Positions 27,247-39,668 of a stretch of DNA of 64,000 bases are shown here, one piece after another. Under the pieces are notes generated by a model. That model was not told the DNA's origin, did not search any database, and saw only the letters and a program-made list of their open reading frames with translations. Numbering within the stretch: the stretch's first letter is position 1; every line of letters starts with the position of its first letter. The translations under genes were made by a program, and so were the position numbers. Source of the DNA: Nostoc linckia FACHB-104 (GTDB taxonomy: Bacteria > Cyanobacteriota > Cyanobacteriia > Cyanobacteriales > Nostocaceae); assembly GCF_014696615.1 (NCBI RefSeq), contig NZ_JACJQJ010000044.1, forward strand, positions 1 through 64,000, written 5' to 3'.

Positions 27247-27276
27247 TAGGTTCAGGCAAAAATAAATGTAGTAAAA

Positions 27277-27332
27277 AAAGAATCAGCTAGAGTGAAGTGC
27301 TGCATAAAACAGTACTTTCTAACTGATTCTTT
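27277..27332. terminator. Stem-loop after the ParM-like gene
   Basis: AAAGAATCAG at 27277-27286 pairs with CTGATTCTTT at 27323-27332, with further pairing inside (TAGAG-type arms). No clear T-run follows, so this may instead be a mobile-element end just before the IS1182 remnant. Confidence 0.4.
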
Positions 27333-27567
27333 GAGATTTTAGTATGGCTGTTGCTCTAGAACACCGATTCAGTAATCGCAGAATAAAAGAAAAATCAGCC
27401 CAGAGTGAAGTAAATAATGGAGGAGAAAGCAGAGTAAATGCTTGCCAGACAATACTTAGAGCAACAAAAAAGCTTTGAGGGATATTTAATAAAGTCTCAA
27501 GGAGAGGCATAGCCCCAATTGATGTAATTTAGGTAATAAATCTGCATTACCAACAGCGAATTTACGT

Positions 27568-28480
27568 ATGCGACCCCAGATATGGCAGCCACCCATAGAA
27601 CTATCAGCATTGGAGCAAAGTATCGTTAAGCGAATTAAACGAGCAAAGCTGTTTAGGTTCTTGCGGCAATATCGCCATCAAATATTTGATGATCAATTTC
27701 AAGAAGAACTGAGCAAGCTTTATGCGGATTCTGCCAAAGGACATCCCCCAGTACCACCAGCACAACTGGCGTTGGCAACAATCTTACAAGCTTATACCGG
27801 AGCCTCCGATGCGGAAGCAATTGAAGCATTGATCATGGATAGACGTTGGCAGTGAGCGTTGGATTGCATTGATTGTGAAAATGCTCCTTTTTCTCAAGCG
27901 ACACTGGTAAGATTCCGTAGTGCGCTAATTATCCAAGGTCTTGACCGTAGGCTGATTGAAAGAACTGTCGAATTAGCACAGCAAACTAAGGGTTTTGGTT
28001 CAAAGCAGCTACGGGCGGCACTAGATTCCAGCCCCTTGTGGGGAGCATCCAAGGTCGAAGACACATATAATTTGTTGGGTCACGCGCTCAAAAAAGCGAT
28101 TGGCGTGATAGCTGGGCAGCAGGGGCGGGGGCTGGCGGAATTTGCCCATGAGATTGGGATAGATATGGTTGCTTGTTCGAGTTTAAAAGCGGCTTTAGAC
28201 TTAAACTGGGATGACCCAGACCAGAAAAATTTGGCTTTAGGGATTGTATTAGACGCTTTAGAACGATTTGAGACTTTTGTACAAGCACAGCCTGAAAGTA
28301 TCGAACACCCTCAAGTACAAAGGGCGTTGTCAACCGCAAGGCAGATTGAAGCTCAAGATGTGGAAGTGGATGCTCATGGTGAGATAAAACTACGAACAGG
28401 TGTTGCCAAAGAACGACGCGTCTCAATCGAAGACGAAGAAATGAGGCACGGACGTAAAAGTAAAAGCCAGCGATTTGATG
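27568..28480 (+). pseudogene. IS1182-family transposase, truncated
   Basis: An open part to 27855 (RPQIWQPPIELSALEQSIVK; KGHPPVPPAQLALATILQAY) and, after an in-frame TGA, a second part to ~28480 (APFSQATLVRFRSALI; LRAALDSSPLWGASKVEDTY; MRHGRKSKSQRFD). These are the N-terminal and central regions of IS1182-type transposases. It is broken by the TGA at 27853 and cut off at HGRKSKSQRFD by an IS1634 element; the 3' half is not found on the other side. Confidence 0.8.
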
Positions 28481-30698
28481 CTGTACGTTCGCTTACTTTG
28501 TCAGGGTGAGAGGAATTAAAGCCTTGAGCAGAAAGGAATAGAGAGATAGCTGATGGTGCAGCAAATTCCTTTAGTCTGAAAGACATGTTGTGGAGAGGGG
28601 TGTGCGTATGGTGGTAAGCGAATAGGTAAAAATTAATTCTCTTACTCATCGATGTCCAAGGAAACAACGTGATTGTGGATCTCAATTGTGCTTACACCGT
28701 GTAATACTTGGGCAGACCTTTGAGATTAACGGTATAGTACAAGGTTAAATTTACGGTGTATTACACGGAATAGAGTAATATTGAAACTTGACATTCAATC
28801 CGATGATTATCGTTTTAGATATCTGATTTTACAGGTTAAGAGGAATTATGTCTTGCAGAACAGCGAATCTATTTGATAAAGAGATTCAGGCATTTTCATT
28901 AAGGAAAGAATTTGTTTTTGAAGCACGTTAATCGGTGTAATGAAAATGGTAGAATCAGGGAGGAAATAGAGAGTTAAATTACAAAAAGCTTGAAGCATTT
29001 TCTCGGCAGACGGGCGATTGGTTTTTCGCTTTGGATTACCATCATAAAGACCAGCCAAAGATTGTTGAGTTTCCATAAGTGCCTGGCGGACTACAAACTC
29101 CATCAGGGTAAATACCCGTAAAGCTATGTTCAAAATAAACATCAAGCCAGTGATTCGGTCTTGGTTTTGAAAGTAAATAGGCAAGGCTGGCAAAGAACCT
29201 CGTTTAAAACGGTGAAACCCACGCTCCAAGAGCCATTCATCCCGGTAATACATTACGGCTTGTGGTAGGGTAAGTTGATTAGTCGGCGCATTGGTGACAT
29301 ACAATCGCCACCCGGACAAGGTTTCTGAAAGCTGAATCGCATCATCAATCTGCTGGATATGAAGTTGAAGAGATATCCTAGTTACTTCCTCAGTCGCTGA
29401 GTTTTTGGATGGTCGTCCCCGGACAAGATGGCGAGTTTGAGTCAGGATTTCTTCTGTAATCATCGTCGAGAAGAAATCGTTAACACGATAGCGCTTGAGA
29501 ATATTTTCTACTTTATGAGTGAGTTGCTCTCGGTCGAGGAGTGGTTTCTTAGCTAATTTATTGAGAGCAGTTTGAGCTTTATTGATCCGTTGCTGCTGAC
29601 CACGTACAGCAGATAGTGCAAGGCTATGAGAATAAACAACCAAGTAGCGTTCGTGCCAACGTACCCATTTGTTAGTTTCTTCCTTTAACCAAAACTTACA
29701 TAACTCCACTTCAAAGCCCTTTCCCACAGCGGGTTCAAGTTCATCCTGTCGCGGTAAACGAATCTCCACAGTTTGTGTTGGTGGGTCGAGTACCCATTGC
29801 TTGAGATATAGGGGATGTTGTCCACTCATCGATACAGGAAAGCAATAAACACCTCCATTAGCTGCAATTTGGGCGCGAGTTGCAATTGCAGAGGCTTTAC
29901 AATCAGCAACGAAGACAAACTTTTTGTGCCCAATGACTTTCGCCATTTTTTGCCAAGTGGGAAAATATAACGGGTCATCGGCTCCATTTCCTTCAAGGGT
30001 GGCGCTGACCAATGGCATTCCCATTGGGTCAAGGGTAGCCAACAACTGCCGGTACTGCAACAAGTCTGGGCGAAAGTCTTTGGAATAGCCATAGCGCAGT
30101 AGACTTTCTTCTGGTGATTCAGAGTCTTGATGATTAACTGAAAAACTGCTTGTATCCGCTCGTGCAACCAGAGTAGGTAATTCATAGGCACGAATCAGGT
30201 GCCGTCCCAACTTTATTTCTATTTCCTGCCTTGCCTCTGACTGCTTACCTAATTCTTCGACTACCCTCGCTAATCGGTCATCACTGGCATCTTTTTCCCC
30301 GATCAACCACCCTGTACTTAACTCTAAAATCTTTCGGTGTGCTTGTACCCAGAGTTCCACCGCACACAACCGATGGTCTGACTGGGTAATTATATATGTT
30401 AATAACAATACACTCAATTTCCCGTAGCTCAGTCCTTTGTGGTTTCCATGAGGTGGACTCAGCTTTTGGTCAATACACTTGGCTATTTCCATCTTTTTTA
30501 GCCATTCCACTATTACGGGAATATCATCAATTCTCTCGGAATTAATTTTTACCTGCTCTCTGACCACTATACGTATGCCCCTCTCCAACAGTATGTCTTT
30601 CAGACTAAAGGAATTTGCTGCACTATCAGCGATCGCCCTATTCCTTTCCCCTTAAGGCATTAATTCCTCTTACACAGACAAAATGAGCGAACTTACAG
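28481..30698. mobile_element. IS1634-family insertion sequence
   Basis: Long imperfect inverted repeats of ~100 bp: the left end begins CTGTACGTTCGCTTA at 28481 and the right end is the complement of CTGTAAGTTCGCTCA, ending at 30698. Both continue through AGAGGAATTAA and TTCCTTTAGTCTGAAAGACA. No target duplication is visible, in line with loss of the 3' part of the IS1182 gene it landed in. The transposase gene is intact. Confidence 0.75.
28846..30588 (-). CDS. IS1634-family transposase
   Basis: 580 aa. The N-terminus (IDDIPVIVEWLKKMEIAKCI) is the small domain that starts IS1634 transposases in cyanobacteria. Next come SDHRLCAVELW, ADTSSFSV (first Asp region), FVADCKASAI (second Asp region) and, after a large insertion, YRDEWLLERGFHRFKRGSLP with the catalytic Glu. 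It is full length with no frameshift, so the element could be active. Confidence 0.85.
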   Translation of the reverse strand: MERGIRIVVREQVKINSERIDDIPVIVEWLKKMEIAKCIDQKLSPPHGNHKGLSYGKLSVLLLTYIITQSDHRLCAVELWVQAHRKILELSTGWLIGEKDASDDRLARVVEELGKQSEARQEIEIKLGRHLIRAYELPTLVARADTSSFSVNHQDSESPEESLLRYGYSKDFRPDLLQYRQLLATLDPMGMPLVSATLEGNGADDPLYFPTWQKMAKVIGHKKFVFVADCKASAIATRAQIAANGGVYCFPVSMSGQHPLYLKQWVLDPPTQTVEIRLPRQDELEPAVGKGFEVELCKFWLKEETNKWVRWHERYLVVYSHSLALSAVRGQQQRINKAQTALNKLAKKPLLDREQLTHKVENILKRYRVNDFFSTMITEEILTQTRHLVRGRPSKNSATEEVTRISLQLHIQQIDDAIQLSETLSGWRLYVTNAPTNQLTLPQAVMYYRDEWLLERGFHRFKRGSLPALPIYFQNQDRITGLMFILNIALRVFTLMEFVVRQALMETQQSLAGLYDGNPKRKTNRPSAEKMLQAFCNLTLYFLPDSTIFITPINVLQKQILSLMKMPESLYQIDSLFCKT

Positions 30699-30796
30699 TA
30701 CTAAGCCCAGTTCTGCGCCTAGTGTCTGTTCATCAGATGGGTGCTGGCATGGCTGAGTTGCGCTATGAAGTACACAAAGGCGGTGTGAGTGGAGCC

Positions 30797-30802
<6 letters not shown>
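30699..30802 (+). pseudogene. Short 3' gene remnant
   Basis: The open reading ...VLRLVSVHQMGAGMAELRYE then VHKGGVSGAA ends at a TAA (30800-30802). Its 5' part is replaced by the IS1634 end. Origin unrecognised. Confidence 0.3.
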
Positions 30803-33518
<2,716 letters not shown>

Positions 33519-33574
33519 TATACTTTCTAATAATGACTTAATGTATAAGTTGACTTCTAGCCATCCAGTACCTT

Positions 33575-34561
33575 TTACAAAGAGTTCTCCGAGACTAGAC
33601 TACCTTGCTGTAAAGAAGGATCATCTTTGTTTTCTTCTTCTAGAAGTGCTTCAATTTGAGTAAAAAGCTTATTAATTTTTTTTAGCTTTTTCTCATCATT
33701 CCAAATTTTACTTTTTCTAAGTGCTTTGTATATTTTGTCAACTTTTTCTTTTTGCTCTTGGTTATGAGATGATGGCTTACTTTCTGACTGTTGCTGAAGA
33801 ATATTTCCTACTAGAATCCTAATTTCAGATAGTGATAAACCTTCTGCGATCGCTTTAGTTAAGACTTTCTGTCTTTCATCATCATTTTTTATCCGGTTGA
33901 TTTCCTTAGCTTTTGTATATTCAATTTCGCCTTTTTGCAGTGCAGTTTGGATATCTAAATGGAGTTTGAGTAAAGGAAGACGATTGGCTACAAATGACTG
34001 CCAAGTAATTTTTCCTAACCTCAAGAATACATCTTGTATGATTCGTCCTTCATCACTAACCATAACGTTATGGTTAGAATTACCTTTGCTTTCGTTATTC
34101 ATGTCATAGAGCAGTTTGACCACTGTCTCTTGGTCAACATCGACTTCTTCGGCTAGTAATTCGAGAATTCCGATAGTTTCTTCATAAGCATTGAGGTCTT
34201 CCCTTTGGAGGTTTTCAACTAAGCGGAGTTTACGAGCTTTTTTTTCGTCGCATTCAATAATGACTACAAGGATTTCCTCAAGTCCTGCAATTTCACAAGC
34301 TTTGAGACGGCGTTCACCAGCGATCAACTCATACTTATCTTCCTGAATCTTTCTAACAACAATGGGTTCTAGTAACCCTACTTCCTTAATGCTGTCAGCG
34401 AGCGATTTGAGTTTTACAGGGTCAAAATAGCGACGAGGCTGACTCGGCGGAAGGATGATTTGAGATAAAGGTAAAGTGGAATCAGATAAAGATTGTTCTT
34501 CTTCATCTCCAAATAAATTATCCAGTCCAGTAAGTTTTTCTAGTTCGCGTTTTTGGCTCAT
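33575..34561 (-). CDS. parB: ParB-family partition protein
   Basis: 328 aa. ILPPSQPRRYFDP, the CTP/phosphate-binding AGERRLKA motif, LVENLQREDLN and a following HTH region are the ParB N-terminal and central domains. It binds parS and loads ParA. The ATG overlaps the parA stop in ATGA (34558-34561), so translation is coupled. The C-terminal ~80 residues are Lys/Glu-rich and may dimerise. No canonical parS was spotted by eye. Confidence 0.9.
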   Translation of the reverse strand: MSQKRELEKLTGLDNLFGDEEEQSLSDSTLPLSQIILPPSQPRRYFDPVKLKSLADSIKEVGLLEPIVVRKIQEDKYELIAGERRLKACEIAGLEEILVVIIECDEKKARKLRLVENLQREDLNAYEETIGILELLAEEVDVDQETVVKLLYDMNNESKGNSNHNVMVSDEGRIIQDVFLRLGKITWQSFVANRLPLLKLHLDIQTALQKGEIEYTKAKEINRIKNDDERQKVLTKAIAEGLSLSEIRILVGNILQQQSESKPSSHNQEQKEKVDKIYKALRKSKIWNDEKKLKKINKLFTQIEALLEEENKDDPSLQQGSLVSENSL

Positions 34562-35328
34562 AGTTGAGTAATATATTTTGTAATTTCTTCGAGTATGCTA
34601 ACTGCGGGGTGGTTTTTCTTGTGGAGTGCAAGTGGTAGATGTGCTTGGGTTGCGTCAGGAAAAGCTGTTGATTTAGGAATGGGGGCAGTAACGTGTATCC
34701 GTCCTTCAACCTGTTGTTTAATTTCTTCCAGTATTCCTGTGTCTTGAAGATTACGATTATCGTATTTTGTTGGAATTATACAGGCAATTTGTAATTTCTG
34801 GTGTCCTCCTTTTTTGAGCCGGGCAATTGTTTCTAGCAGTTGGTTGGTGCCAAGATAGCACTTATATTGCGTTTCAACAGGAATAATAACGTGTGAAGCA
34901 GCGACTAAGCTCATAATGCTTAGGATTCCTAGAGAAGGCGGGCAATCAATCAAAATATAATCATACTGGTCAAGTACATTTGATAGCACAAACTTGAGCC
35001 GTTGGCGGTTGTCGATGGTCAAGTCATGAAAAATTTTTTGCTCCGTACCTGCCAATTGGATATTTGTTGGTACAATGTGCATCCCGTGAATAGGTTTTTC
35101 CCATATATACAGGGGAGTTTCTTCAGCGATCGCACCATAGATAGTTTGTTCAGTTTGCAGCTTGACTTCCCCTAATCCCATAAAAGCTGTTAGTGATGCT
35201 TGTGGGTCCATATCCACAAGCAGTACACGGTGTTTTTTAGCAAGGTGGTATCCAAGATTGTGTGTAATAGTCGTCTTAGCTGCACCACCTGACTGATTGA
35301 AAGTGGCAATTATTTTGGTTGATGACAT
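34558..35328 (-). CDS. parA: ParA-family partition ATPase
   Basis: 256 aa, starting directly with the deviant Walker A region FNQSGGAAKTTITHNLG (the signature Lys and K-T-T are present), then LLVDMDPQAS and DYILIDCPPSLG. No N-terminal HTH, so it is a short (type Ib-like) ParA that leaves repression to another protein. It drives plasmid movement over the nucleoid with ParB, encoded next in an overlapping gene. Confidence 0.92.
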   Translation of the reverse strand: MSSTKIIATFNQSGGAAKTTITHNLGYHLAKKHRVLLVDMDPQASLTAFMGLGEVKLQTEQTIYGAIAEETPLYIWEKPIHGMHIVPTNIQLAGTEQKIFHDLTIDNRQRLKFVLSNVLDQYDYILIDCPPSLGILSIMSLVAASHVIIPVETQYKCYLGTNQLLETIARLKKGGHQKLQIACIIPTKYDNRNLQDTGILEEIKQQVEGRIHVTAPIPKSTAFPDATQAHLPLALHKKNHPAVSILEEITKYITQL

Positions 35329-35401
35329 ATATTAATGAAGCGATTTTGTGAACCCATGTCAGCGATTCTACCAAACAGTGGATTTTTATTTTGGATTTTT
35401 G

Positions 35402-35450
35402 AAAAAAAATAACGCTAGTTCAAACCAGTAAACCTGTCTGGACTAGCATT
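35402..35450 (-). terminator. Rho-independent terminator after the SSB-like operon
   Basis: On the minus strand, AATGCTAGTCC pairs with the ACTAGCGTT arm, followed at once by TTATTTTTTTT. It lies between the 35467 stop and the parA promoter region and separates the two units. Confidence 0.75.
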
Positions 35451-35466
35451 ATTCAGTTAGTTGGTT

Positions 35467-35886
35467 CTAAAATGGAGGTTCTTCGTCTAGGTCTTCATTT
35501 GTCGAAGTAACGTTATCTTCGAGTAGTTCCTTAGCAAAATCGGGAGTTTCAGGCGAGTGAGAATTTTTGCTAACTTGGGTGAGTTCGTTAATCGGTTGTG
35601 CTGAGATAAAGTTTCTAATTACGAATGTGGCAATCTTTTCTTTGTACTCACCCCTGTTATCTACCACTAAATCAAGATATCCTTCTGCTGTACCATGTAC
35701 GCCTTCCCCTTGTTCGTTGATGACGACAGCAGGTGCGCCTTTGGAACGGAATGGTATCTCGTCAGTAACGACTCCTTCCTTGGAACGGTAGTAGAATTCA
35801 GCAATTCCAAAAGCAATCAAGGAACCTTCTTTGTCGTGGGTTGTGTTCACTGATTTAAGATTAATAGTTGCAGTATTATGAATCAT
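35467..35886 (-). CDS. SSB-like small protein with acidic tip
   Basis: 139 aa with a beta-rich N-terminal ~100 residues (SLIAFGIAEFYYRSK; GYLDLVVDNRGEYKEKIATF), as in an OB-fold, and a disordered tail ending in EDLDEEPPF. That ending resembles the acidic C-terminal tip by which bacterial SSBs recruit repair proteins. It follows the ssb gene on the same strand. No direct family match is claimed; an accessory SSB or SSB-partner role is inferred. Confidence 0.5.
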   Translation of the reverse strand: MIHNTATINLKSVNTTHDKEGSLIAFGIAEFYYRSKEGVVTDEIPFRSKGAPAVVINEQGEGVHGTAEGYLDLVVDNRGEYKEKIATFVIRNFISAQPINELTQVSKNSHSPETPDFAKELLEDNVTSTNEDLDEEPPF

Positions 35887-35959
35887 GGTCGTTCGATTTG
35901 TAGATTGATTAGATGGTTAATCGCCTATGATTTATACTGCATAGGCGATTTGTAATTTT

Positions 35960-36343
35960 CTAGAAATTTGCGTTAGCTACAGCCTGTGTTTCGTTCGGTA
36001 CAGAAGTAGATGTAGATTCTTCCTTACGGGGTGAACCTAGTAATTCGATGGTGTTGATTGTGATTACAGGCTTTTGCCGCATAGTGCCAGAATTTTTATC
36101 TGCCCAACGATCAAATCCAAACTCACCAGTAATTGCAATCTGAGTCCCTTTACGAACGTAATTTCCAATCACTTCTGCTTGATTTCCCCAAGCGACTAAA
36201 TCAAACCAAAGGGCTTGTTCACTTCTGTAGGGTGGTCTGACTGCAATAGAGATTGAAGCTTTAACTGCTCCCGACTCGAAAAATTTCAGATCGGGTTCTT
36301 GTCCACATCTGCCAACGAGCATGACTTTGTTGATATAGTTCAT
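35960..36343 (-). CDS. ssb: Single-stranded DNA-binding protein
   Basis: 127 aa. INKVMLVGRCGQEPDLKF, LWFDLVAWGNQAEVIGNYV and KGTQIAITGEFGFDRW form the SSB OB-fold. The tail is short and ends AVANANF, without the usual acidic tip; the next gene's product has one. It protects single-stranded plasmid DNA during replication or transfer. Confidence 0.88.
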   Translation of the reverse strand: MNYINKVMLVGRCGQEPDLKFFESGAVKASISIAVRPPYRSEQALWFDLVAWGNQAEVIGNYVRKGTQIAITGEFGFDRWADKNSGTMRQKPVITINTIELLGSPRKEESTSTSVPNETQAVANANF

Positions 36344-36637
36344 AACGCGAGAATTGATATATTTCTTTTATTGCTGCGTCAGCATTAGTTCTTTTAGGAT
36401 TTATCATTTTGACGAATTGTTTTATTTAAAGCACACTTTTTGATTCATACTTGTGAGTTATTTTTTATCCATGTTTCTCATTGCATTGAGGTTTTACTAA
36501 GGAACGGCCAATTATCCTGTGCTATGGTGGGATCGCAAATGTCGTGGTATGTATCTAAAAATTATAAGTAATGACTTATGCTTGAATATCTTCTCCTAAA
36601 GCGAGTAAGTATTTGTAAGCTGATACTCTTGGCTTTG

Positions 36638-37753
36638 ATGTGGATACAGTTCGATGAAGACAGCCAAAATCAGCTAACTCCTGACTACTCTTCACCTTTG
36701 CAAGTAGAAAATCTTACTTGGTTAGGAGAAACATCTGTTGGAGAAGAGGTCGAGCATTTTTGTGATGTTTCTAATACAGCTAGGATAGGCGTTTGGGGAG
36801 AAATTCTAGAACTGAAGTTAGTAGATTTAATTGCTGATTTACCGACTTGTTTGCATGATGCCTCGTGGTTTGCTCTACTGGCAATTACTATGATGTTGGT
36901 GGATAAGGAATTAGACGGGATATGCGTACACATACAGGATGAGTATTTTGCCCGGACTCTTACGCTTGACAGTTTGGCAGATTTGGGTGATTCTTACTTA
37001 GCTAAAGGTCATCCTTATTTAGATTTTCCTTTATCGTTAGAAGATGCTAAATCATTACTACCAGTTAATAGAAAGCAAGAGCTAGAAATCGAGTTAGAGA
37101 AATTTATTATTAATACTTATGAATATGATTTTGATGATGAAGCGCCAAATATTAGTGAGTTTTCATCCATCTACTTGCAAGATATTTTAAAAGAGTTTTT
37201 TGTTGAATCTGACTGGCAAGGTGATATCAATCAAGAAGCGGTTGTACAGCTTCAAGAAAAGTATGGTTCACAGTATTCAGAAGGTGCGTTCTCTCCTGAA
37301 ACTAAGGAACACGAACGTTGGGGCAAAACGCTTGTTTTTCTCAAACAGTTTATAGGTCTGGATTCTAGTTTTATCGAAAGCCAAAGCGATTTGTTCCTTG
37401 ATGAATCTCAAGCAGCTGATTTACCTGATTACTTCCGTATCAAGACCCGTTTAGAACGTTGGCAAGACCGAACAGTTGTTTTATCCCGGTTGGTTCATAC
37501 TTTAGTTCATTTTTTACTGGTAGGACAAAATTATCATCCCAGTCATATACAAGATTTGATGGCTATTCCAGCTTCTTCACGGCCTATATCCAGCCTACAA
37601 GCTTGTTTAGGTGTAGCTGCTTACAGAAGTGGTTATTACATGGCTGCTTCAAATATTCCCGAATCAGAAATTGGGCGGAACTGGTTGCTACAAAAAGCTT
37701 TTCCTAACCTGCTTGATTTTTATCAAACAGGTCGGTTGAGTGGAAAGCAATAA
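36638..37753 (+). CDS. Hypothetical protein, unknown function
   Basis: 371 aa from the ATG at 36638; an upstream ATG at 36578 would add a hydrophobic 20-residue stretch and cannot be excluded. The protein is acidic, soluble and mostly helical, with conserved-looking segments (DASWFALLAITMMLVDKEL; QDRTVVLSRLVHTLVHFLL; CLGVAAYRSGYYMAASN). No motif identifies it. It is divergent from the ssb operon and stands alone. Confidence 0.6.
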   Translation: MWIQFDEDSQNQLTPDYSSPLQVENLTWLGETSVGEEVEHFCDVSNTARIGVWGEILELKLVDLIADLPTCLHDASWFALLAITMMLVDKELDGICVHIQDEYFARTLTLDSLADLGDSYLAKGHPYLDFPLSLEDAKSLLPVNRKQELEIELEKFIINTYEYDFDDEAPNISEFSSIYLQDILKEFFVESDWQGDINQEAVVQLQEKYGSQYSEGAFSPETKEHERWGKTLVFLKQFIGLDSSFIESQSDLFLDESQAADLPDYFRIKTRLERWQDRTVVLSRLVHTLVHFLLVGQNYHPSHIQDLMAIPASSRPISSLQACLGVAAYRSGYYMAASNIPESEIGRNWLLQKAFPNLLDFYQTGRLSGKQ

Positions 37754-38185
37754 TTATTGTTTTATTGCACGTTCATTGTTAAAACTTATGAAATTACAGG
37801 TAATTAGATTTATCCGAAAACTCTAAAGCCAGATTGTTCAAAACTTTGATACCAAACTTTGATATCTTCGGAAAAACGTACTTATATTGAGATAATTAGT
37901 GATAATTTAGAGCCATAAAAAACACTCCAGAATTATTGATTGAACACTAAATTTTTAATTCAATGTGATTTTGAACCAGGGCAAACGCACCTAAATATTG
38001 ACGAGCCTGGATAAGGTGGGAAAGCAAGCCTGTCCTCAATCACATAGGACTTTCGGAGAAGTCTAATATTCACCCACAGAGTAATGATAATCATTATGAG
38101 GGGGATTTAGAGGCAACTATCGGCTGCCCTTCATTGAACGTGGTATTCTCTGGAAGCAGAAAGAAGAATTAGATTTCTATTCTCG

Positions 38186-39319
38186 ATGAAGCTCAAGCCA
38201 AAAATCACAATTGCTGACCACTTTAGTGTGATAGAAGATCCACGCATAGATCGGAGCAAAAGACACAAGTTAATTGATATCATGACCATTGCTGTATGTG
38301 CGGTGATTTGTGGAGCAGATGGTTGGGTAGCAATAGAAACTTATGGTTGTGCGAAGTATGAGTGGTTACAAACATTTTTAGAGTTGCCAAATGGCATTCC
38401 GTCTCATGATACTTTTGCACGAGTATTTGCACAAATAAATCCTCAACAGTTTCAAGAATGTTTTCTTTGTTGGATGAAATCAATACAGAAGATAACTGAA
38501 GGTGAAGTGGTAGCAATAGACGGAAAAACCTTACGTGGTTCTTATGATAAAAGTAGTGACCAAGGTGCAATTCAAATAGTAAGCGCCTGGGCAACTACAA
38601 ATAGATTGGTGTTAGGACAAGTGAAGGTGGATGAAAAATCGAATGAAATTACAGCAATTCCCGAGTTATTAAAGGTATTAGAACTATCTGGGTGTATCGT
38701 GACAATTGACGCAATCGGTTGTCAAAAAGAGATTGTAAAGTTAATTACAAAGCAAAATGCAGATTATGTAATAACGTTAAAAAAGAATCAAGGAAATCTT
38801 TATGATGAAGTTGAAAAACTATTCCGGTCAGGGATAAGCACAGGTTTTCAAGGACTTGAACATAGCACATATAAAACAGAAGAAGTAGGACATGGTCGTC
38901 ATGAAATTCGACAATATGTGATGTTATCTGATATTCAGTCGCAGCTTGACCCAGATTCAATTTGGTCAAAATTTAATAGTGTTGGGATGGTAGAGTCCGT
39001 GCGAAAAGCGGATGGTAAAACAACGGTTGAAACTCGTTATTTTATTAGTAGTCTTGAGGGGAATGCAGAAAAATTGGGCAATTCTGTTCGCAATCATTGG
39101 GGAATTGAGAATTCATTACATTGGATATTGGATGTCGCCCTCAGAGAAGATCATTGTCGGATTAGAAAAGACAATGCCCCACAAAATTTTGCAGTTATTA
39201 GACAGATTGCAGTCAATGTTCTAGGTAAAGAAAAGCGCGTTAAACTTGGGATAAAAAATAAACAGTTTCTCGCTGCAATGGATAATAACTATTTAGCCAG
39301 AGTTTTAGAGTTAGCCTAA
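38186..39319 (+). CDS. ISAs1-family transposase
   Basis: 377 aa. Markers of the family: DHFSVIEDPRIDRSKRHKL, VICGADGWVAIE, PSHDTFARVF, VAIDGKTLRGSYD (first Asp), VTIDAIGCQKEI (second Asp) and NHWGIENSLHWILDVALRED with the catalytic Glu. Full length, so probably functional. A hairpin overlaps its stop codon. Confidence 0.92.
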   Translation: MKLKPKITIADHFSVIEDPRIDRSKRHKLIDIMTIAVCAVICGADGWVAIETYGCAKYEWLQTFLELPNGIPSHDTFARVFAQINPQQFQECFLCWMKSIQKITEGEVVAIDGKTLRGSYDKSSDQGAIQIVSAWATTNRLVLGQVKVDEKSNEITAIPELLKVLELSGCIVTIDAIGCQKEIVKLITKQNADYVITLKKNQGNLYDEVEKLFRSGISTGFQGLEHSTYKTEEVGHGRHEIRQYVMLSDIQSQLDPDSIWSKFNSVGMVESVRKADGKTTVETRYFISSLEGNAEKLGNSVRNHWGIENSLHWILDVALREDHCRIRKDNAPQNFAVIRQIAVNVLGKEKRVKLGIKNKQFLAAMDNNYLARVLELA

Positions 39320-39329
39320 AACTCTGGCT
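39295..39329. terminator. Hairpin across the ISAs1 transposase stop codon
   Basis: AGCCAGAGTTTTA, nine bases, then its exact complement TAAAACTCTGGCT. The stop codon TAA at 39317 lies at the start of the right arm. It probably ends the transposase transcript or limits read-through. Confidence 0.6.
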
Positions 39330-39668
39330 ATCAAAACTATAATTTAACATTTTGCGTAAAAGTTTTCTTTCTCTGAAGAGAAACATACTTTTTAGTAGCC
39401 AATCAATGAGTTTTTTTAGTATTAATAGATAGTGAATTAATGTCAGATTATTTAATCTTGGCTTGGGAAGTTTTTTGATTAAATTTTCTGATGATTATCT
39501 CAGCTTTTACAATTATCTATGTCATTTTGAAATCTTCTTTAGTTTTTATTAGGAAATAAGGTGCGTTTCCCCTAGATTTTGAACCATATCTAAGATAGAA
39601 AGTTCTGTGGCTTCAAGAAAGTTTAACAAGCTAAGACATCAGCTACGTAAAAAACATGATTGTTATTT

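Larger units (their letters stand above)
37977..39575. mobile_element. ISAs1-family insertion sequence, intact
   Basis: Ends are CAGGGCAAACGCACC at 37977 and the near-complement GGTGCGTTTCCCCTAG ending 39575. Flanking 9-bp direct repeats ATTTTGAAC occur at 37968-37976 and 39576-39584, the size usual for ISAs1 elements. It carries one intact transposase gene. Confidence 0.85.

Noticed and set aside
27319-27510. Minus-strand open frame before the IS1182 remnant
   Set aside because: Likely part of the IS1182 leader region; no ribosome site or recognised family, and a plus-strand reading is equally open.
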